64,000 bases of DNA from Natrarchaeobius halalkaliphilus (GTDB lineage Archaea; Halobacteriota; Halobacteria; Halobacteriales; Natrialbaceae). Below, piece after piece: positions 37,297 to 47,237 of this stretch (the stretch's first letter is position 1; each line of letters begins with the position of its first letter). A program made the position numbers and the translations under genes. The stretch is from the NCBI RefSeq assembly GCF_003841485.1, contig NZ_REFY01000001.1:124001-188000 (forward strand). Direction: 5' to 3'. The notes under the pieces were generated by a model. It made no database searches. It worked only from the letters and a program-made list of their open reading frames with translations, and was not told the origin of the DNA.

Positions 37297-38436
37297 GGCC
37301 GAACAGTTGTTCGGGCCGAGCTCCAGTTCGACGCGGTCCTCGGGTGCTAGCTCGAGTGTCCCCCGGTTGTACTCGATGATCTCCTCGTAGTTGGCGGGCT
37401 TCTCGCCGGCGTCGGCCATCCGGTCGACGAACGCGTCCTCGTCCAGATCGAGCAGTTCGATCCCGGTTCGTGCCTCGCGGATCGTCGTCGTGATCGCCTC
37501 GCCGGGCCTGCCGTGGGCGAACTCGCCGTCGGCGGTCACGGTGACGTGTCCCGGCAGGACGACGACTCCCTCCGGTTCGGCAAGGACGGTTCGGTGTAGC
37601 GCCTCGTAGAGCATGCGGGCACCCTCTTTTCCTTCGTCCTCGCTGAACTCGAGTTCCGTTCGTCCGGTCGAGTCGACGTGGAGCGTGTCGGCGGTTACGA
37701 GCGCTCGGTCGTCGAGGAGCAGCGAGATCATCTCGCTCGTGTGGCCGGGCGTTTCGAGGGCTTTGAGTTCTCGGTCACCGACGGCGAGCACCTCGTTTCG
37801 CTCGAGCGGCGTGAACTCGTATTCCACGCCCCGGGCAATCGCGCGCTCGCTCAGGTAGTAGGGGACACTGAGTCGCTCCGCGAGGTCACGACCGCCGGAG
37901 ATGTGATCCGCGTGAACGTGGGTGTCGATCACGCCGACGATCGAGAGATCGGCCCGGGTCGCCGCGATCTCGTACTCGTCGACGTCCGCCGTCGGATCGA
38001 CGACGACCGCGTCGCCGGTCGCTGGACAGCCGATGAGATAGCCGAAACACCCCTTCGCACGCCGCTGGATCTGAACGATGGTCAGCCCGTCGCCGGCGTC
38101 GACCTCGACGTGATCGTAGACGCCGCTCCAGCCTTTCATCCCTCCATCGACGGCCTGAACCTCGTATGCGTCCGTCGCCGACTCGAGTTGCGTCGCGAGA
38201 TTCCCGGAGGAGATCCCCTTCGCACAGATGGTGAGCACCCGGTCGGCGTCTCCGACCGCTCGCTCGAACTCCTCGAGACGTCCGTCGAGATTCTCCTCTG
38301 GACCGAACGGGAAGTGAATCGCACCGGAGACGTGCCAGGCTTCGAAGCTATCCTCGGGCCGGGTATCGACGAGGGCGAACTCGGTCTCTTCGTCCTGCAG
38401 TTCCGCGAGTCGATCGGGCGAGAGCGTGGTGACCAT
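37294..38436 (-). CDS. Rhodanese-MBL fusion (persulfide dioxygenase-like)
   Basis: A 380-residue protein whose N-terminal 110 residues are a rhodanese domain with active cysteine C71 (LTICAKGISSGN), followed by an MBL-fold domain with metal motif THVHADHISG at 172-181 and ALETPGHTSEM. In other organisms MBL domains of this type oxidise glutathione or other persulfides, and rhodanese fusions detoxify sulfide. Divergent from a DoxX-family gene, it may be part of sulfur metabolism. The family is clear; the substrate is inferred. Confidence 0.85.
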   Translation of the reverse strand: MVTTLSPDRLAELQDEETEFALVDTRPEDSFEAWHVSGAIHFPFGPEENLDGRLEEFERAVGDADRVLTICAKGISSGNLATQLESATDAYEVQAVDGGMKGWSGVYDHVEVDAGDGLTIVQIQRRAKGCFGYLIGCPATGDAVVVDPTADVDEYEIAATRADLSIVGVIDTHVHADHISGGRDLAERLSVPYYLSERAIARGVEYEFTPLERNEVLAVGDRELKALETPGHTSEMISLLLDDRALVTADTLHVDSTGRTELEFSEDEGKEGARMLYEALHRTVLAEPEGVVVLPGHVTVTADGEFAHGRPGEAITTTIREARTGIELLDLDEDAFVDRMADAGEKPANYEEIIEYNRGTLELAPEDRVELELGPNNCSA

Positions 38437-38564
38437 GGTCGACGCTACGCGTGCGATCGACGTAAAGTATCTGCGAGCGACGGACGACCGATTCCTGGAA
38501 AATGAGAACTATGATCCGAGTACTTGTTTATAGACTGCAAACGAATACCCGTAAGAGGTGACTG

Positions 38565-39128
38565 ATGATGGAAACAACCCCGGTAAACCAGTTGGAAAGT
38601 CGCGTTGGTGGCATCACACTCGAGGGGGAGCCCCACGCGCTCAGTGCGTGGTTCGTCGTTGCACTGCGGCTCACGATGGGTCTTGCGTTCCTCGGTGCCG
38701 GAGTCGGGAAGCTCTCGGTCGTCGCGGGCCAGCCCTTCGACGCGGGCGGATATCTGATGGGTGCAAGCGGACCCGCAGCCGGGCTGTTCGGGGCGATGGC
38801 CACCAACCCGGCGCTGATGGAGGTCGTCAACGTCGTCGTTCCGGCGACGCAGATTCTGATCGGTCTCGCGCTGGTGGCCGGCGCGTTCGTCAGACTGGCC
38901 GCCCTCGGCGGCGCGATGCAGATGGCGATGTTCTACCTCGCAAGCTGGGACGTCGCCGGCCCGCTCGGATTCGTCAACAGCGATCTCGTCTACCTGATGG
39001 TGTTCCTCGCGATCGCGGCCTTCGGAGCCGGCCGAATCCTCGGTCTCGACCGCGTGATCGAAACCCTCGAGGTCGGAGGCGAACCGCTGCTCGAGCGCGT
39101 CCCGGCGCTCCGATACGTCCTCGGCTAA
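38565..39128 (+). CDS. DoxX-family membrane protein
   Basis: A 187-residue four-helix protein. Segments ALRLTMGLAFLGAGVGKL, VVPATQILIGLALVAGAFVR and GGAMQMAMFYLASWD match the DoxX fold, including a small subunit of thiosulfate:quinone oxidoreductase. The divergent neighbour is a rhodanese-MBL fusion, so a role in thiosulfate or sulfide oxidation is plausible but not shown. Confidence 0.85.
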   Translation: MMETTPVNQLESRVGGITLEGEPHALSAWFVVALRLTMGLAFLGAGVGKLSVVAGQPFDAGGYLMGASGPAAGLFGAMATNPALMEVVNVVVPATQILIGLALVAGAFVRLAALGGAMQMAMFYLASWDVAGPLGFVNSDLVYLMVFLAIAAFGAGRILGLDRVIETLEVGGEPLLERVPALRYVLG

Positions 39129-39304
39129 CCACCGCCACGAGCCTCCCCCTTCGGGGCATCTGACCGCCTCGAGCGGAGTCAACGCTCTCGAGGATCGTCG
39201 TAGCAGGCTGGCTCGGCCATAGCATGACCGATGTCTCGCGTTGACGGTGTCCGTCGTCGACACGCAACCACTACGTACCACCACCTCGAATCCGCACTCG
39301 AGCA

Positions 39305-39580
39305 ATGTCATCGATTCGCCGTCTCCTGAAGGGACTCTTCGCGAGCGTCGTCGGAATCGTCGTCATCGGCCTCCTCGCGACGGTCGTCTTCGCTGTTACC
39401 ATCTTCGTCGTCTCGACCGGCGCGAGCCTCGCGGGCTACGAGCCGAGTGCGGATTACGTCGTTATCGCGGCGGCGCTCATCGTCGTCTCCGTTATTCTCA
39501 CCGGCGGGTTCACGCCGCGACTGTCGGGGAGAAGCGACGACGAGGACGGTGACCGCTTCGACGATCGGACGTTCAACTGA
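39305..39580 (+). CDS. Small membrane protein (91 aa)
   Basis: Two membrane helices, VVGIVVIGLLATVVFAVTIF and YVVIAAALIVVSVILTGGF, and an acidic tail DDEDGDRFDDRTFN. Family not recognised. Confidence 0.65.
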   Translation: MSSIRRLLKGLFASVVGIVVIGLLATVVFAVTIFVVSTGASLAGYEPSADYVVIAAALIVVSVILTGGFTPRLSGRSDDEDGDRFDDRTFN

Positions 39581-39750
39581 AACCGTGAGGTGTTCGATCG
39601 ACAGCACCGCACGGCCGCCGTCCATCGTCGGTCCAATCCTCGTTCTTCGCGCTAGTATCGTGATCGGTTCATCGTTCTCCGCGTCTGGTGTCGCTTTCGC
39701 TCGCGCTAGCCGATAGGTTCGTTTAACTGAGATGATCGCGTACGGTCGGT

Positions 39751-41274
39751 ATGGCCCTTTCAGATTCCGTCTCCGCCGTCGTCGCCGTGCTCCGTCGACG
39801 CCCGGGCGACCTCCTCCCGATGTACCTCCTCGGTGCAGCGATCCCGGCAATCGTTCGTGTTATTCCGTTTGTCGGCGTCCTCGTCGGCTATCTGTACCTC
39901 GAGTCGACCGGTCGGCTCGAGGGAATCCCCGAACAGCTTGCCGACCTCGATACGACGCCGCCCGATCCCGACGCCAGCGAGGAAGCGTTCGAGGCCTGGA
40001 TGAGCCAGTTCCAGCCGATCGTCGAACAGGTGGTGACGCTCCCGCTGGTGTTGCTCGTCGCCGCGACCGCAATCGCGAGCGTCGCCGTCCTGTTGCTCCT
40101 CTACGTCGTCATCGCCGCCGGACAGATCGCGGCCTGTGCAGCCCGATTGCGCGACGAGCGGGGAACGACGGCGGGGATCGCCGGCATCCGGCGATACTGG
40201 CTTCGCTTCCTCGGGCTGGCGGTCCTCGAGTTCCTGGTGTGGGCTGCGATCCTAATGGCGGTCGGGACCGCGACGATACTGTTCATCGGCGTCCTGGCGC
40301 TTGCAGCACCGGTGGTCGGATTGCTCGTTGGACTCCTTTCGATCCTCGTTCTGATCGGAATACTCGCCGCCGTCCGCGCGCTGTTTGCGTTCGCGCCGGT
40401 GGCGGTCGTCGTCGACGACGCCGGCGTGTTCGGCTCGCTCTCGAAGACCGTGGGGTTCATCAGGCGACGGCCGATCGAAGCCGGCTTCTACTATGCGATC
40501 TCGGTCGGAACCGTCCTCGCGATTTCGGTCGTCTCGAGTTTCCTCGTAATCGTCGAGGTCGTCGCGTTCACCTCTCTCCTTACCGTACTGGTTGTGCTTC
40601 CGGCCCTCGACCTACTGAAGACGGCGCTGTACGCGAACTACCGTGATCGGTTGCGTGCACCCGCCCAGCCCGAGCGGTCGGTCCGGACACAGTTCCGGGA
40701 CGGAATCCGCCGCGGCTGGTCCGAGATGATCGGATTCGTTCGCGACACTCCCGGAACTCACGCTCTGGTCGTCGCCCTCGCAGTCGGCTCGTTTTGGGTC
40801 GGCTGGGAGCTCGCGGGGCCGTACGCGGGGATCGTCGACGCGTCGATTTCCGCCCGCCTCGAGGGTCACATCCCGCCGGCTGCCGCCCTCGAGTTCTTCG
40901 GGAACAACTGGCTGGTGGCGATCACGACCGCCTACGCGGGCGTCGCGCTTGCCCTCCCGGCGATCGCGTCGCTGCTGTTCAACGGCGTGATGATGGGCGC
41001 ACTTTCGCGGCTCGAGGTCGATCCAGTGGAGCTGCTCACGTTCGTGATTCCGCACGGGATCTTCGAGATCCCGGCGATCTTCGTCGCGAGCGCGCTCGGA
41101 CTGTGGCTCGGCGTCGTCGGCTGGCGTGCGTTCCGCGGCCGAATCGACCGGCCGACGTTCGCCGATGCACTCGAGCGTGCGTTCTGGGTTCTCGTCGGAA
41201 TCGGCATTCTGCTCGCGATCGCCGGGTTCGTCGAGGGATTCGTCAGCCCGTACTACGCCCACATCTTGCTGTAG
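39751..41274 (+). CDS. Polytopic membrane protein fused to a SpoIIM-like (DUF95) domain
   Basis: A 507-residue protein in two halves. Residues 1-300 form a multi-helix domain of the kind found in haloarchaeal membrane proteins with glycerophosphoryl-like topology (LGAAIPAIVRVIPFVGVLVG and onward). Residues of about 320-507 match the SpoIIM/DUF95 fold: ALEFFGNNWLVAITTAYAG, LFNGVMMGAL, FVIPHGIFEIPAIFVA and the final helix. In archaea the SpoIIM-like part usually stands alone. Function unknown. Confidence 0.75.
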   Translation: MALSDSVSAVVAVLRRRPGDLLPMYLLGAAIPAIVRVIPFVGVLVGYLYLESTGRLEGIPEQLADLDTTPPDPDASEEAFEAWMSQFQPIVEQVVTLPLVLLVAATAIASVAVLLLLYVVIAAGQIAACAARLRDERGTTAGIAGIRRYWLRFLGLAVLEFLVWAAILMAVGTATILFIGVLALAAPVVGLLVGLLSILVLIGILAAVRALFAFAPVAVVVDDAGVFGSLSKTVGFIRRRPIEAGFYYAISVGTVLAISVVSSFLVIVEVVAFTSLLTVLVVLPALDLLKTALYANYRDRLRAPAQPERSVRTQFRDGIRRGWSEMIGFVRDTPGTHALVVALAVGSFWVGWELAGPYAGIVDASISARLEGHIPPAAALEFFGNNWLVAITTAYAGVALALPAIASLLFNGVMMGALSRLEVDPVELLTFVIPHGIFEIPAIFVASALGLWLGVVGWRAFRGRIDRPTFADALERAFWVLVGIGILLAIAGFVEGFVSPYYAHILL

Positions 41275-41346
41275 CGTCGCTCGATCGTTCGCACGAGACC
41301 GGTCACACGTCTCCGGCGCTGGGGCGGGTTCGGCCTCGGCGTTCGA

Positions 41347-42774
41347 TCAGTCCCCTGAGGAGGGACGGTACCGTCGACTCACGACCTTCCAGCGGCCCCG
41401 ACGGAACAGCCAGTAGTTGATCCCGCCGGGAACGTACGTCTCGAGCAGGAGTGCGAGATAGAGCGCGGCGACCCCGAGCGGAGTCACGAGACCGAGCGCT
41501 GCAGCGGGTAGTGCGAACACGTAGCGTCCGATCAGCGAGGCCAGAAACGGGAGGCGCGTATCGCCCGCGCCGAGCAGGGCACCTGCTGCGGTGCCGTCGA
41601 TCCCCATTCCGACCGCGCTGATCGCCCCGATTGCGACGAAGACGCCGGCCTGTGCGACCTCGTTCGGATCGGAGACGAACACGGACGCGATCGGCTCCGA
41701 GAAGACGATAACCACGATGGCCAGTGCGCTGTAGACGACGACCGAGAGGCGGATGATCCCGGCTCCGTACGCTCCCGCTTCGTCTTCTTCGCCTGCGCCG
41801 AGATGCTGGCCGACGAGCGAACTCGATGCTAGTGAGAGTCCCCAGTTGACGCTGTTGGAGAGGTCGCGAACCCGGCGACCGACTTCGATCGCCGTGACGA
41901 TCACCGGTCCGAACGACGCGGCGATCCACAACAGCGGGAAGACGACGACACCCTGTGCGAGGCGACGACCGATCTCCGGCAACGAGATCTCGACGAGTTG
42001 GCGAATCACCGCCGGCTCGAGGCTCAGGCTGGAGCGGCTGATCGGAACGGGGCTGGGTTTCATTCCGAGGCCGCCGTAGGATCGCCCGATCATCCCCCAC
42101 GCGAGAATCACGGTCACGATTCCGGTCGAGACGCTCGTTCCGATCGCCGCGCCGGCGACGCCGAGTCCGAATCCGAAGATGAGGATCCCGCTCAGAACGA
42201 TGTTGAGAAACGCGCCGCCGGCGCGCACGACCATCTCCGTGAACGTGTCTCCGACGGCCGTGTAGGTTCGGCTGGCGATCAGGTTGAGCATCTCGAAGAC
42301 GACGGCGGGAGCGACGAACACGAGGTAGGTGCTCCCGTGTCCGAGCGACGTGGGATCGGCTCCGAGCAATCCGATGAACGAATCTGCGAACGTAAGAAAC
42401 ACCAGCATAATCGGAACCGCGAACGCCACCGTGAGGAACACGCTCTGTGTGACCACGACCGATGCGCGCTCGGCGTCGTCACCGCCGTAGTTCTGCGAGA
42501 CCAGGCTCACGGTGCCGCCCGCGAGTCCGAGTCCGAGCATCGTCACGGTTCCCCAGTACGCGAGCGCGAAGGCGAGTCCCGCGGTTCCAGCCGTTCCGAC
42601 TGCGAGGCCGACCATCGCGAGGTCCGCAGTCTGTTTGGACGTGATCGCGAACCCGGTGATGATCCGGGGCCACGCGAGGTTCATCGTCGGACGGAACCGC
42701 TCGGCGTCGATGATCCCGAATCGCTCGAGTACTCTCGCGAGAGACGCCACTGCAGCCGCCTGCCAGCCGGTCAT
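41347..42774 (-). CDS. MATE-family efflux transporter
   Basis: A 475-residue, 12-helix protein. The first half has WPRIITGFAITSKQTADLAMVG and ALAYWGTVTMLGLGLAGG, the second half repeats the arrangement. MATE proteins exchange sodium or protons for cationic drugs or metabolites. The substrate cannot be read. Confidence 0.87.
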   Translation of the reverse strand: MTGWQAAAVASLARVLERFGIIDAERFRPTMNLAWPRIITGFAITSKQTADLAMVGLAVGTAGTAGLAFALAYWGTVTMLGLGLAGGTVSLVSQNYGGDDAERASVVVTQSVFLTVAFAVPIMLVFLTFADSFIGLLGADPTSLGHGSTYLVFVAPAVVFEMLNLIASRTYTAVGDTFTEMVVRAGGAFLNIVLSGILIFGFGLGVAGAAIGTSVSTGIVTVILAWGMIGRSYGGLGMKPSPVPISRSSLSLEPAVIRQLVEISLPEIGRRLAQGVVVFPLLWIAASFGPVIVTAIEVGRRVRDLSNSVNWGLSLASSSLVGQHLGAGEEDEAGAYGAGIIRLSVVVYSALAIVVIVFSEPIASVFVSDPNEVAQAGVFVAIGAISAVGMGIDGTAAGALLGAGDTRLPFLASLIGRYVFALPAAALGLVTPLGVAALYLALLLETYVPGGINYWLFRRGRWKVVSRRYRPSSGD

Positions 42775-42849
42775 TGTCCGTTCTTTCGCGACCGGACCCT
42801 TGCGTCTGTCGTTTGGATCGCGAGCGAGCGTGGCCCGACGCCACTCGAG

Positions 42850-43941
42850 TTACGGACGAAGCCGCGAGAGCATCGCTTTCAGGTGGGCGGGCGAGGCGAG
42901 CGAGGTCGGCCGATCCATGTGGACGCCGATCTCGCCCGAAAGCGTTCCGAGACCGACGTGCTGGATCGGTTCCGGAAACGAGTAGGCTCGTCGCAGCAGT
43001 CGTCCCAGCGCCATCTCGCGCGCTAAGTCATCGCGCCAGGCTCGTTCGTACGCTGGGAGCGTCGACGGTCGGTCGGGATCGATCTCGCGGGCGGCGTGGT
43101 CGGCACAGCTCATACCGTAGAGAATCCCTCCGCCGGTGAAGGGTTTGGTCTGTGCCGCCGCATCCCCGATCAGAAACGTTCGCCTGGCCGTCACCCGGTC
43201 CGCAGGCCCGATCGGAATCGCCCCCGAACACCGGTGGGAGACGTCGATCTCGTAGCCGTCGATCAGTTCCTCGAAATGCCTTCTCACCTGAACTCCCGGG
43301 GGGGCTGCGAGTCCGTACTCGACGCCCGCCTCGCCACGAGGGATTCGCCAGGCGAAGAACGTCGGTGCAGTGAGGTGGACGTCGACGAAGTCTTCGTGGT
43401 CGTCCTCGTCGGAAAACGCCAGCACCCCGTGTAACAGCTCGTCGGGCTGGGGTAACTCGAGTTCCTCGCGTACCCGCGATCGCGGCCCATCACAACCCGC
43501 GAGCATCTTCGTCTCGAACCGCTCGGTGCCCTCCGGCGTGCTCACGTCGACCTCGACGCGGTCGCGGTACTCACGGACTGCCGTGACGGTGTGACGCTCG
43601 CGAACGTCCGCACCCGCATCGTCTGCGAGGGCTGCGAGATGTCGATCCAGACCCACGCGGTCGATGACGTTCGAAGCTACTTCTCGCTTGTAAAACGGAT
43701 AGGACTCGCTGTGGGGACCGCCGACGTGAAAGCGCGCGCCGTAGATCTCGTTCTGGAACAACTCATCGCGTGCCCCGCGACCGATGAACTGCCAGATATC
43801 GGTGCTGACGTGTCCCGAACAGGCAAGCGGCGCCCCGATCTCACCTTTCTCGAGTGCGAGGACGTCGAATCCCTTTTCGGCGGCCCGTCGCGCGAACCGT
43901 GCCCCGGCCGGCCCGACTCCCACGACGACGAAGTCGTACAT
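42850..43941 (-). CDS. FAD-dependent geranylgeranyl-reductase-family oxidoreductase
   Basis: A 363-residue flavoprotein. The N-terminal dinucleotide fold begins MYDFVVVGVGPAGARFARRA; GCDGPRSRVRE and FLIGDAAAQTKPFTGGGILY are the other family marks. Relatives saturate the isoprenoid chains of archaeal lipids or other prenyl compounds. This protein lacks the last part of the long lipid-chain reductases, so the exact substrate is open. The ATG at 43941 starts directly on the FAD motif. Confidence 0.85.
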   Translation of the reverse strand: MYDFVVVGVGPAGARFARRAAEKGFDVLALEKGEIGAPLACSGHVSTDIWQFIGRGARDELFQNEIYGARFHVGGPHSESYPFYKREVASNVIDRVGLDRHLAALADDAGADVRERHTVTAVREYRDRVEVDVSTPEGTERFETKMLAGCDGPRSRVREELELPQPDELLHGVLAFSDEDDHEDFVDVHLTAPTFFAWRIPRGEAGVEYGLAAPPGVQVRRHFEELIDGYEIDVSHRCSGAIPIGPADRVTARRTFLIGDAAAQTKPFTGGGILYGMSCADHAAREIDPDRPSTLPAYERAWRDDLAREMALGRLLRRAYSFPEPIQHVGLGTLSGEIGVHMDRPTSLASPAHLKAMLSRLRP

Positions 43942-44010
43942 GTCCGTCACGTTCACGTCGTTCGGTAAATAGTCTAGTGAACGATCGGTGCGGATCGTGC
44001 CATCGACCAC

Positions 44011-44613
44011 TCAGATCGACTCATCTTCGAGCAGGTCCAGAAATCGGCCGGCGTCGCCGTCGAAGCGCTCGAGTAACTCACGGACCGTCGCGCGCTCGTC
44101 GTCGGTGACCGTGACGTGGACCATCCCCTCGTCGGGCTGTCCGTAGACGACGCTCGCTCGCTCGGGTGCGGCGACGATCGCCGGCAACACGACGAGGTCC
44201 TCTTCGCCGTCGACGAGGATCGTTGTCGATCCCTCGGATCGAAGTCCCTCGAGTAGCGTGCGGACGACGTCTTCGGTGATCGTTGCGGGCGGATTCTCCG
44301 CCTCGAGGTGGGTCTCCGCCGTCACCGTCTTGCGGATCTCGTCGTCGACGGCCTCGCGTTTCGTCTGTTCGTCGACGAGTGCGACGTCCGGTGGACGGCC
44401 CGCTTGCAGGAAGTGGTAGGTGACCACGTCACCGACGGCGATCAGCGGGCCGTCGACGGTCTCGAGAAGTCGATCCGCGTCGGTCTCGATGGGTCCCATC
44501 GGTTCTTTGAGCTCCCCGCGGAGTTCGTCGGGAAGGCGGAGCAGCCGATTTTCGTCACCGGGTTCGGTATCGTCGGCTCTCGAACCGTCCGATCCGTGCT
44601 CGTCTCGAGGCAC
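44011..44613 (-). CDS. GTP-dependent dephospho-CoA kinase (DUF359)
   Basis: A 200-residue protein of the DUF359 family, the archaeal enzyme for the last step of coenzyme A synthesis using GTP. Family stretches are GPLIAVGDVVTYHFLQAG, ALVDEQTKREAV, NPPATITEDV and LVDGEEDLVVLPAIVAAPE. It is the last gene of the block aIF2-gamma/PIN/RpoE'/Spt4, separated from spt4 by two bases. Confidence 0.88.
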   Translation of the reverse strand: MPRDEHGSDGSRADDTEPGDENRLLRLPDELRGELKEPMGPIETDADRLLETVDGPLIAVGDVVTYHFLQAGRPPDVALVDEQTKREAVDDEIRKTVTAETHLEAENPPATITEDVVRTLLEGLRSEGSTTILVDGEEDLVVLPAIVAAPERASVVYGQPDEGMVHVTVTDDERATVRELLERFDGDAGRFLDLLEDESI

Positions 44614-44615
44614 GG

Positions 44616-44813
44616 CTATCGAACTTTGAGGGCGTACGCGCCGGGCTCGGTGACCTGCATCTCCGTGGCGATCTGACTCTGTTCGGGATGGGCGATAACC
44701 ACGTAGCCGGCCCAGTCCTCGGTCAGTGACGATGAGTTACAGGCGTCACAGGTTTCGTTGTCCGGATCGTTGACCCGGTGGCACTCTCGACAGACGAGGC
44801 GATCGGAGACCAT
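44616..44813 (-). CDS. spt4: Transcription elongation factor Spt4 (RpoE'')
   Basis: A 65-residue zinc-finger protein that partners Spt5 at RNA polymerase. The sequence starts MVSDRLVCRECHRVND and has CDACNSSSLTEDWAGYVVIA, the Spt4 signature, with four zinc cysteines. It follows rpoE1 by two bases. Confidence 0.95.
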   Translation of the reverse strand: MVSDRLVCRECHRVNDPDNETCDACNSSSLTEDWAGYVVIAHPEQSQIATEMQVTEPGAYALKVR

Positions 44814-44815
44814 CG

Positions 44816-45385
44816 TTACTCACCCGCCGTCGCTTCCTGTTTCTCGTGGTCTTCCGTGAGCCAGCCGTGCTTGCCGAGACCGGGCTGTTTGGCCGTGAGC
44901 CCGATTTTCGAGTCGCGCGGGTTGCGCTCGTCGATACTCTTCGTGACGATCCGGGCCCGGACGGCGTCGTCGACGCCGAGCGTTCGATTGGACTCGTTCG
45001 ATGCCAGTTGCTGATTCTCGCGGTCGTACGCGAGGTACTCGTCGCTGATCTGAGAGACGTGAAGTAATCCGTCGACGGGGCCGATGCCGACGAAGGCACC
45101 GAATTCGACGACCTCGACGACGGTGCCGTCGACGACTTCTTGCATCTGTGGATCGAACGTGACGGCGTCGAAATCAGCCTCGTAGTAGACGCCCGGTCGG
45201 TTCGGCAGCACGGTCCCCTTACCGATGTCTCGAACGTGGGTGACGGAGACGACGCTTCCGACCTCTTCGTCCATGCGTCCTTCGAGTTTGTCCTGTAGCA
45301 GTCGCTTTACGAGTGCCGGCGAGACGTCACCGAGCTCCTCGGGCGGTACTTCAACCGTATCCGTTAGTCTGACCCGTTTGTACAT
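44816..45385 (-). CDS. rpoE1: RNA polymerase subunit E' (Rpo7)
   Basis: A 189-residue stalk subunit of archaeal RNA polymerase. The N-terminal tip domain starts MYKRVRLTDTVEVPPEELG; the S1-like domain has VDGTVVEVVEFGAFVGIGPV and DGLLHVSQISDEYLAYD. It is immediately followed by its usual neighbour spt4. Confidence 0.95.
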   Translation of the reverse strand: MYKRVRLTDTVEVPPEELGDVSPALVKRLLQDKLEGRMDEEVGSVVSVTHVRDIGKGTVLPNRPGVYYEADFDAVTFDPQMQEVVDGTVVEVVEFGAFVGIGPVDGLLHVSQISDEYLAYDRENQQLASNESNRTLGVDDAVRARIVTKSIDERNPRDSKIGLTAKQPGLGKHGWLTEDHEKQEATAGE

Positions 45386-45772
45386 CTATGGTCGAGTGAT
45401 CGCTAGCTTGTTTCTCCCGCGTAATGCAATTACCGGTACACTCGTCTCGAGTATCCGGTCGCGAAGCGGGCGGTCGTTCGTGACGACGTAGTCGACACCG
45501 CCTTCGCGGGCGAGTTCGACCAGGGCGTCATCTGCGTACGATGCCTCCGTATCGACGACGAGACAGCGCTCGGTCGCCAGATCGTGGCCGACGGTTGCGG
45601 CCGTTCCTTCTGCCCCTCCTTTCTCGGAGAGTCGCCTGAGTTCCTCGACGACCGACTGTGGCGCCAGCAACTCGTAGGAACCCAACAGCCGATCGAGTTC
45701 GTCGAACAATCTGACATCGAGTTCGACGGGCATCATCAGCGCGCTCGTATCGAGGACGATCCGCGTGGTCAT
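45386..45772 (-). CDS. PIN-domain ribonuclease (FCF1/Utp24-like)
   Basis: A 128-residue PIN domain with acidic active-site residues in VLDTSALMMPVE, VVEELRRLSEKG, DTEASYADDALVELA and YVVTNDRPLRDR. Its place directly between aIF2-gamma and rpoE1 is conserved in archaea and points to the FCF1-like rRNA-processing nuclease group. The ATG at 45772 is preferred to an earlier one that would overlap the aIF2-gamma stop. Confidence 0.82.
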   Translation of the reverse strand: MTTRIVLDTSALMMPVELDVRLFDELDRLLGSYELLAPQSVVEELRRLSEKGGAEGTAATVGHDLATERCLVVDTEASYADDALVELAREGGVDYVVTNDRPLRDRILETSVPVIALRGRNKLAITRP

Positions 45773-45793
45773 GCTCTCCACTCCCAATCCCGG

Positions 45794-47026
45794 CTACCTT
45801 TGCAACGTTCCCAGGCCGATCAGCCGCCACCGCGCACCGATTCGGCGATTGATCGCGATCTTTGCGCCCGGTTCGGCCGAGACGGGGCGCTTGAGATCGA
45901 CCTCACACTCGCCGTCCCGAGCGCTCGTTACCGCGCCGACGGTCGTCGCGGTGCCCACGGTCATCATCAGGGGTTCGCCGGTGCTGATCTCGTCGACCAT
46001 CTCGCCGCCGTCGACGCCGACGACGCGTTCGAGCAGGTCGACGCCCATCGTGAACTGGTCCCAGGTCGGCGGGAGCGATCCCGGCGGTCCGGCGATTCGA
46101 CCGGCCAGCGCGTCACCTTTCGTCAGCGACGGATCGAGGCCGGTGCCGACGCCGAGCAACCCGCCCGGCGTGACGGTATCGGCGCTCTCGCCGCCGGCCT
46201 GGAGCGAGCGGATCGTCGTCTCGATCGGTACGTACTCCGAGCGCCCGCCCTCTTCGACCTCGCGGCCGGGACGGATCTCGAGTTCGTCGTCGACCTCGAG
46301 TTCGCCGTGGACGAGACTGCCGCCGAGAACACCGCCGGTGAGGTTCTCGTGGGTCGTTCCGGGTTTGTTGATGTCGAAACTGCGCGCAACGTGCATTCGT
46401 GGATCGTCGTCGGGATCGCGCTCCGGCGTCGGAATCTCGTCTTCGATCGCCTGGATCAGGAGGTCGACGTTGACCTCTTGACCCGCCGAGATCGGAACGA
46501 CGGGTGCGTCTTCCGCGACGGTTCCCTCGACGAACTCCTGTATCTCTTCGTAGTTCTGTCGGGCCTGATCGCCGCTGACGAGATCGACCTTGTTCTGGGC
46601 GATGACGATGTTATCGATCCCGATGATGTCGAGCGCCATCAGGTGTTCTTCGGTCTGGGGCTGTGGGACGGGCTCGCTGGCGCTGATCACCAGCACTGCG
46701 CCGTCCATCAGCGACGCCCCCGAAAGCATCGTCGCCATCAGAGTTTCGTGTCCCGGGGCGTCGACGAACGACACGGTCCGAAGCGGCTCGCTATCGGAGC
46801 CGTCCGGACACTCCTGTTCAACAGTGTAACACTCCGGCTCGTCCACGTCTGGACAGTGACGGAACGTCGCGTCGGCGTAGCCGAGACGGATGGAGATGCC
46901 GCGCTTCATCTCCTCTGAGTGCTGGTCTGTCCACGAGCCGCTGAGAGCTTGCACCAGCGTCGTCTTGCCGTGGTCGACGTGACCGACGAGCCCGATGTTC
47001 ACCTCCGGTTGTCGATTTCCTGCCAT
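45794..47026 (-). CDS. eif2g: Translation initiation factor aIF2 subunit gamma
   Basis: A 410-residue GTPase that carries initiator tRNA. GTP-binding motifs are [10 protein letters not shown] (G1), [13 protein letters not shown] (G3) and QNKVDLV (G4). A zinc knuckle of four cysteines lies between residues 57 and 76. Domains II and III follow. A TATA-like GTTTATCA lies about 45 bases upstream, so a short leader is likely. It heads the conserved minus-strand block down to 44011. Confidence 0.97.
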   Translation of the reverse strand: MAGNRQPEVNIGLVGHVDHGKTTLVQALSGSWTDQHSEEMKRGISIRLGYADATFRHCPDVDEPECYTVEQECPDGSDSEPLRTVSFVDAPGHETLMATMLSGASLMDGAVLVISASEPVPQPQTEEHLMALDIIGIDNIVIAQNKVDLVSGDQARQNYEEIQEFVEGTVAEDAPVVPISAGQEVNVDLLIQAIEDEIPTPERDPDDDPRMHVARSFDINKPGTTHENLTGGVLGGSLVHGELEVDDELEIRPGREVEEGGRSEYVPIETTIRSLQAGGESADTVTPGGLLGVGTGLDPSLTKGDALAGRIAGPPGSLPPTWDQFTMGVDLLERVVGVDGGEMVDEISTGEPLMMTVGTATTVGAVTSARDGECEVDLKRPVSAEPGAKIAINRRIGARWRLIGLGTLQR

Positions 47027-47237
47027 AAGACGGTGAGTAATCTTAGATAGAGGTTCCGCCGTGCGCTTGATAAACCTACTGTTCTGAACGCGCTTGAGGC
47101 GCGCGAAACCGTTCCCGCGTGCGGTCTTTCAGCGCGTCGAATCAGTTCGATTCTGGAAGCGGTCCGTGATCCACTCGAAACGCCGTCCGGCCGGGTCGCC
47201 ACAGGCTTATACCGTTCCCGTCTCGAACTCGGATGTA

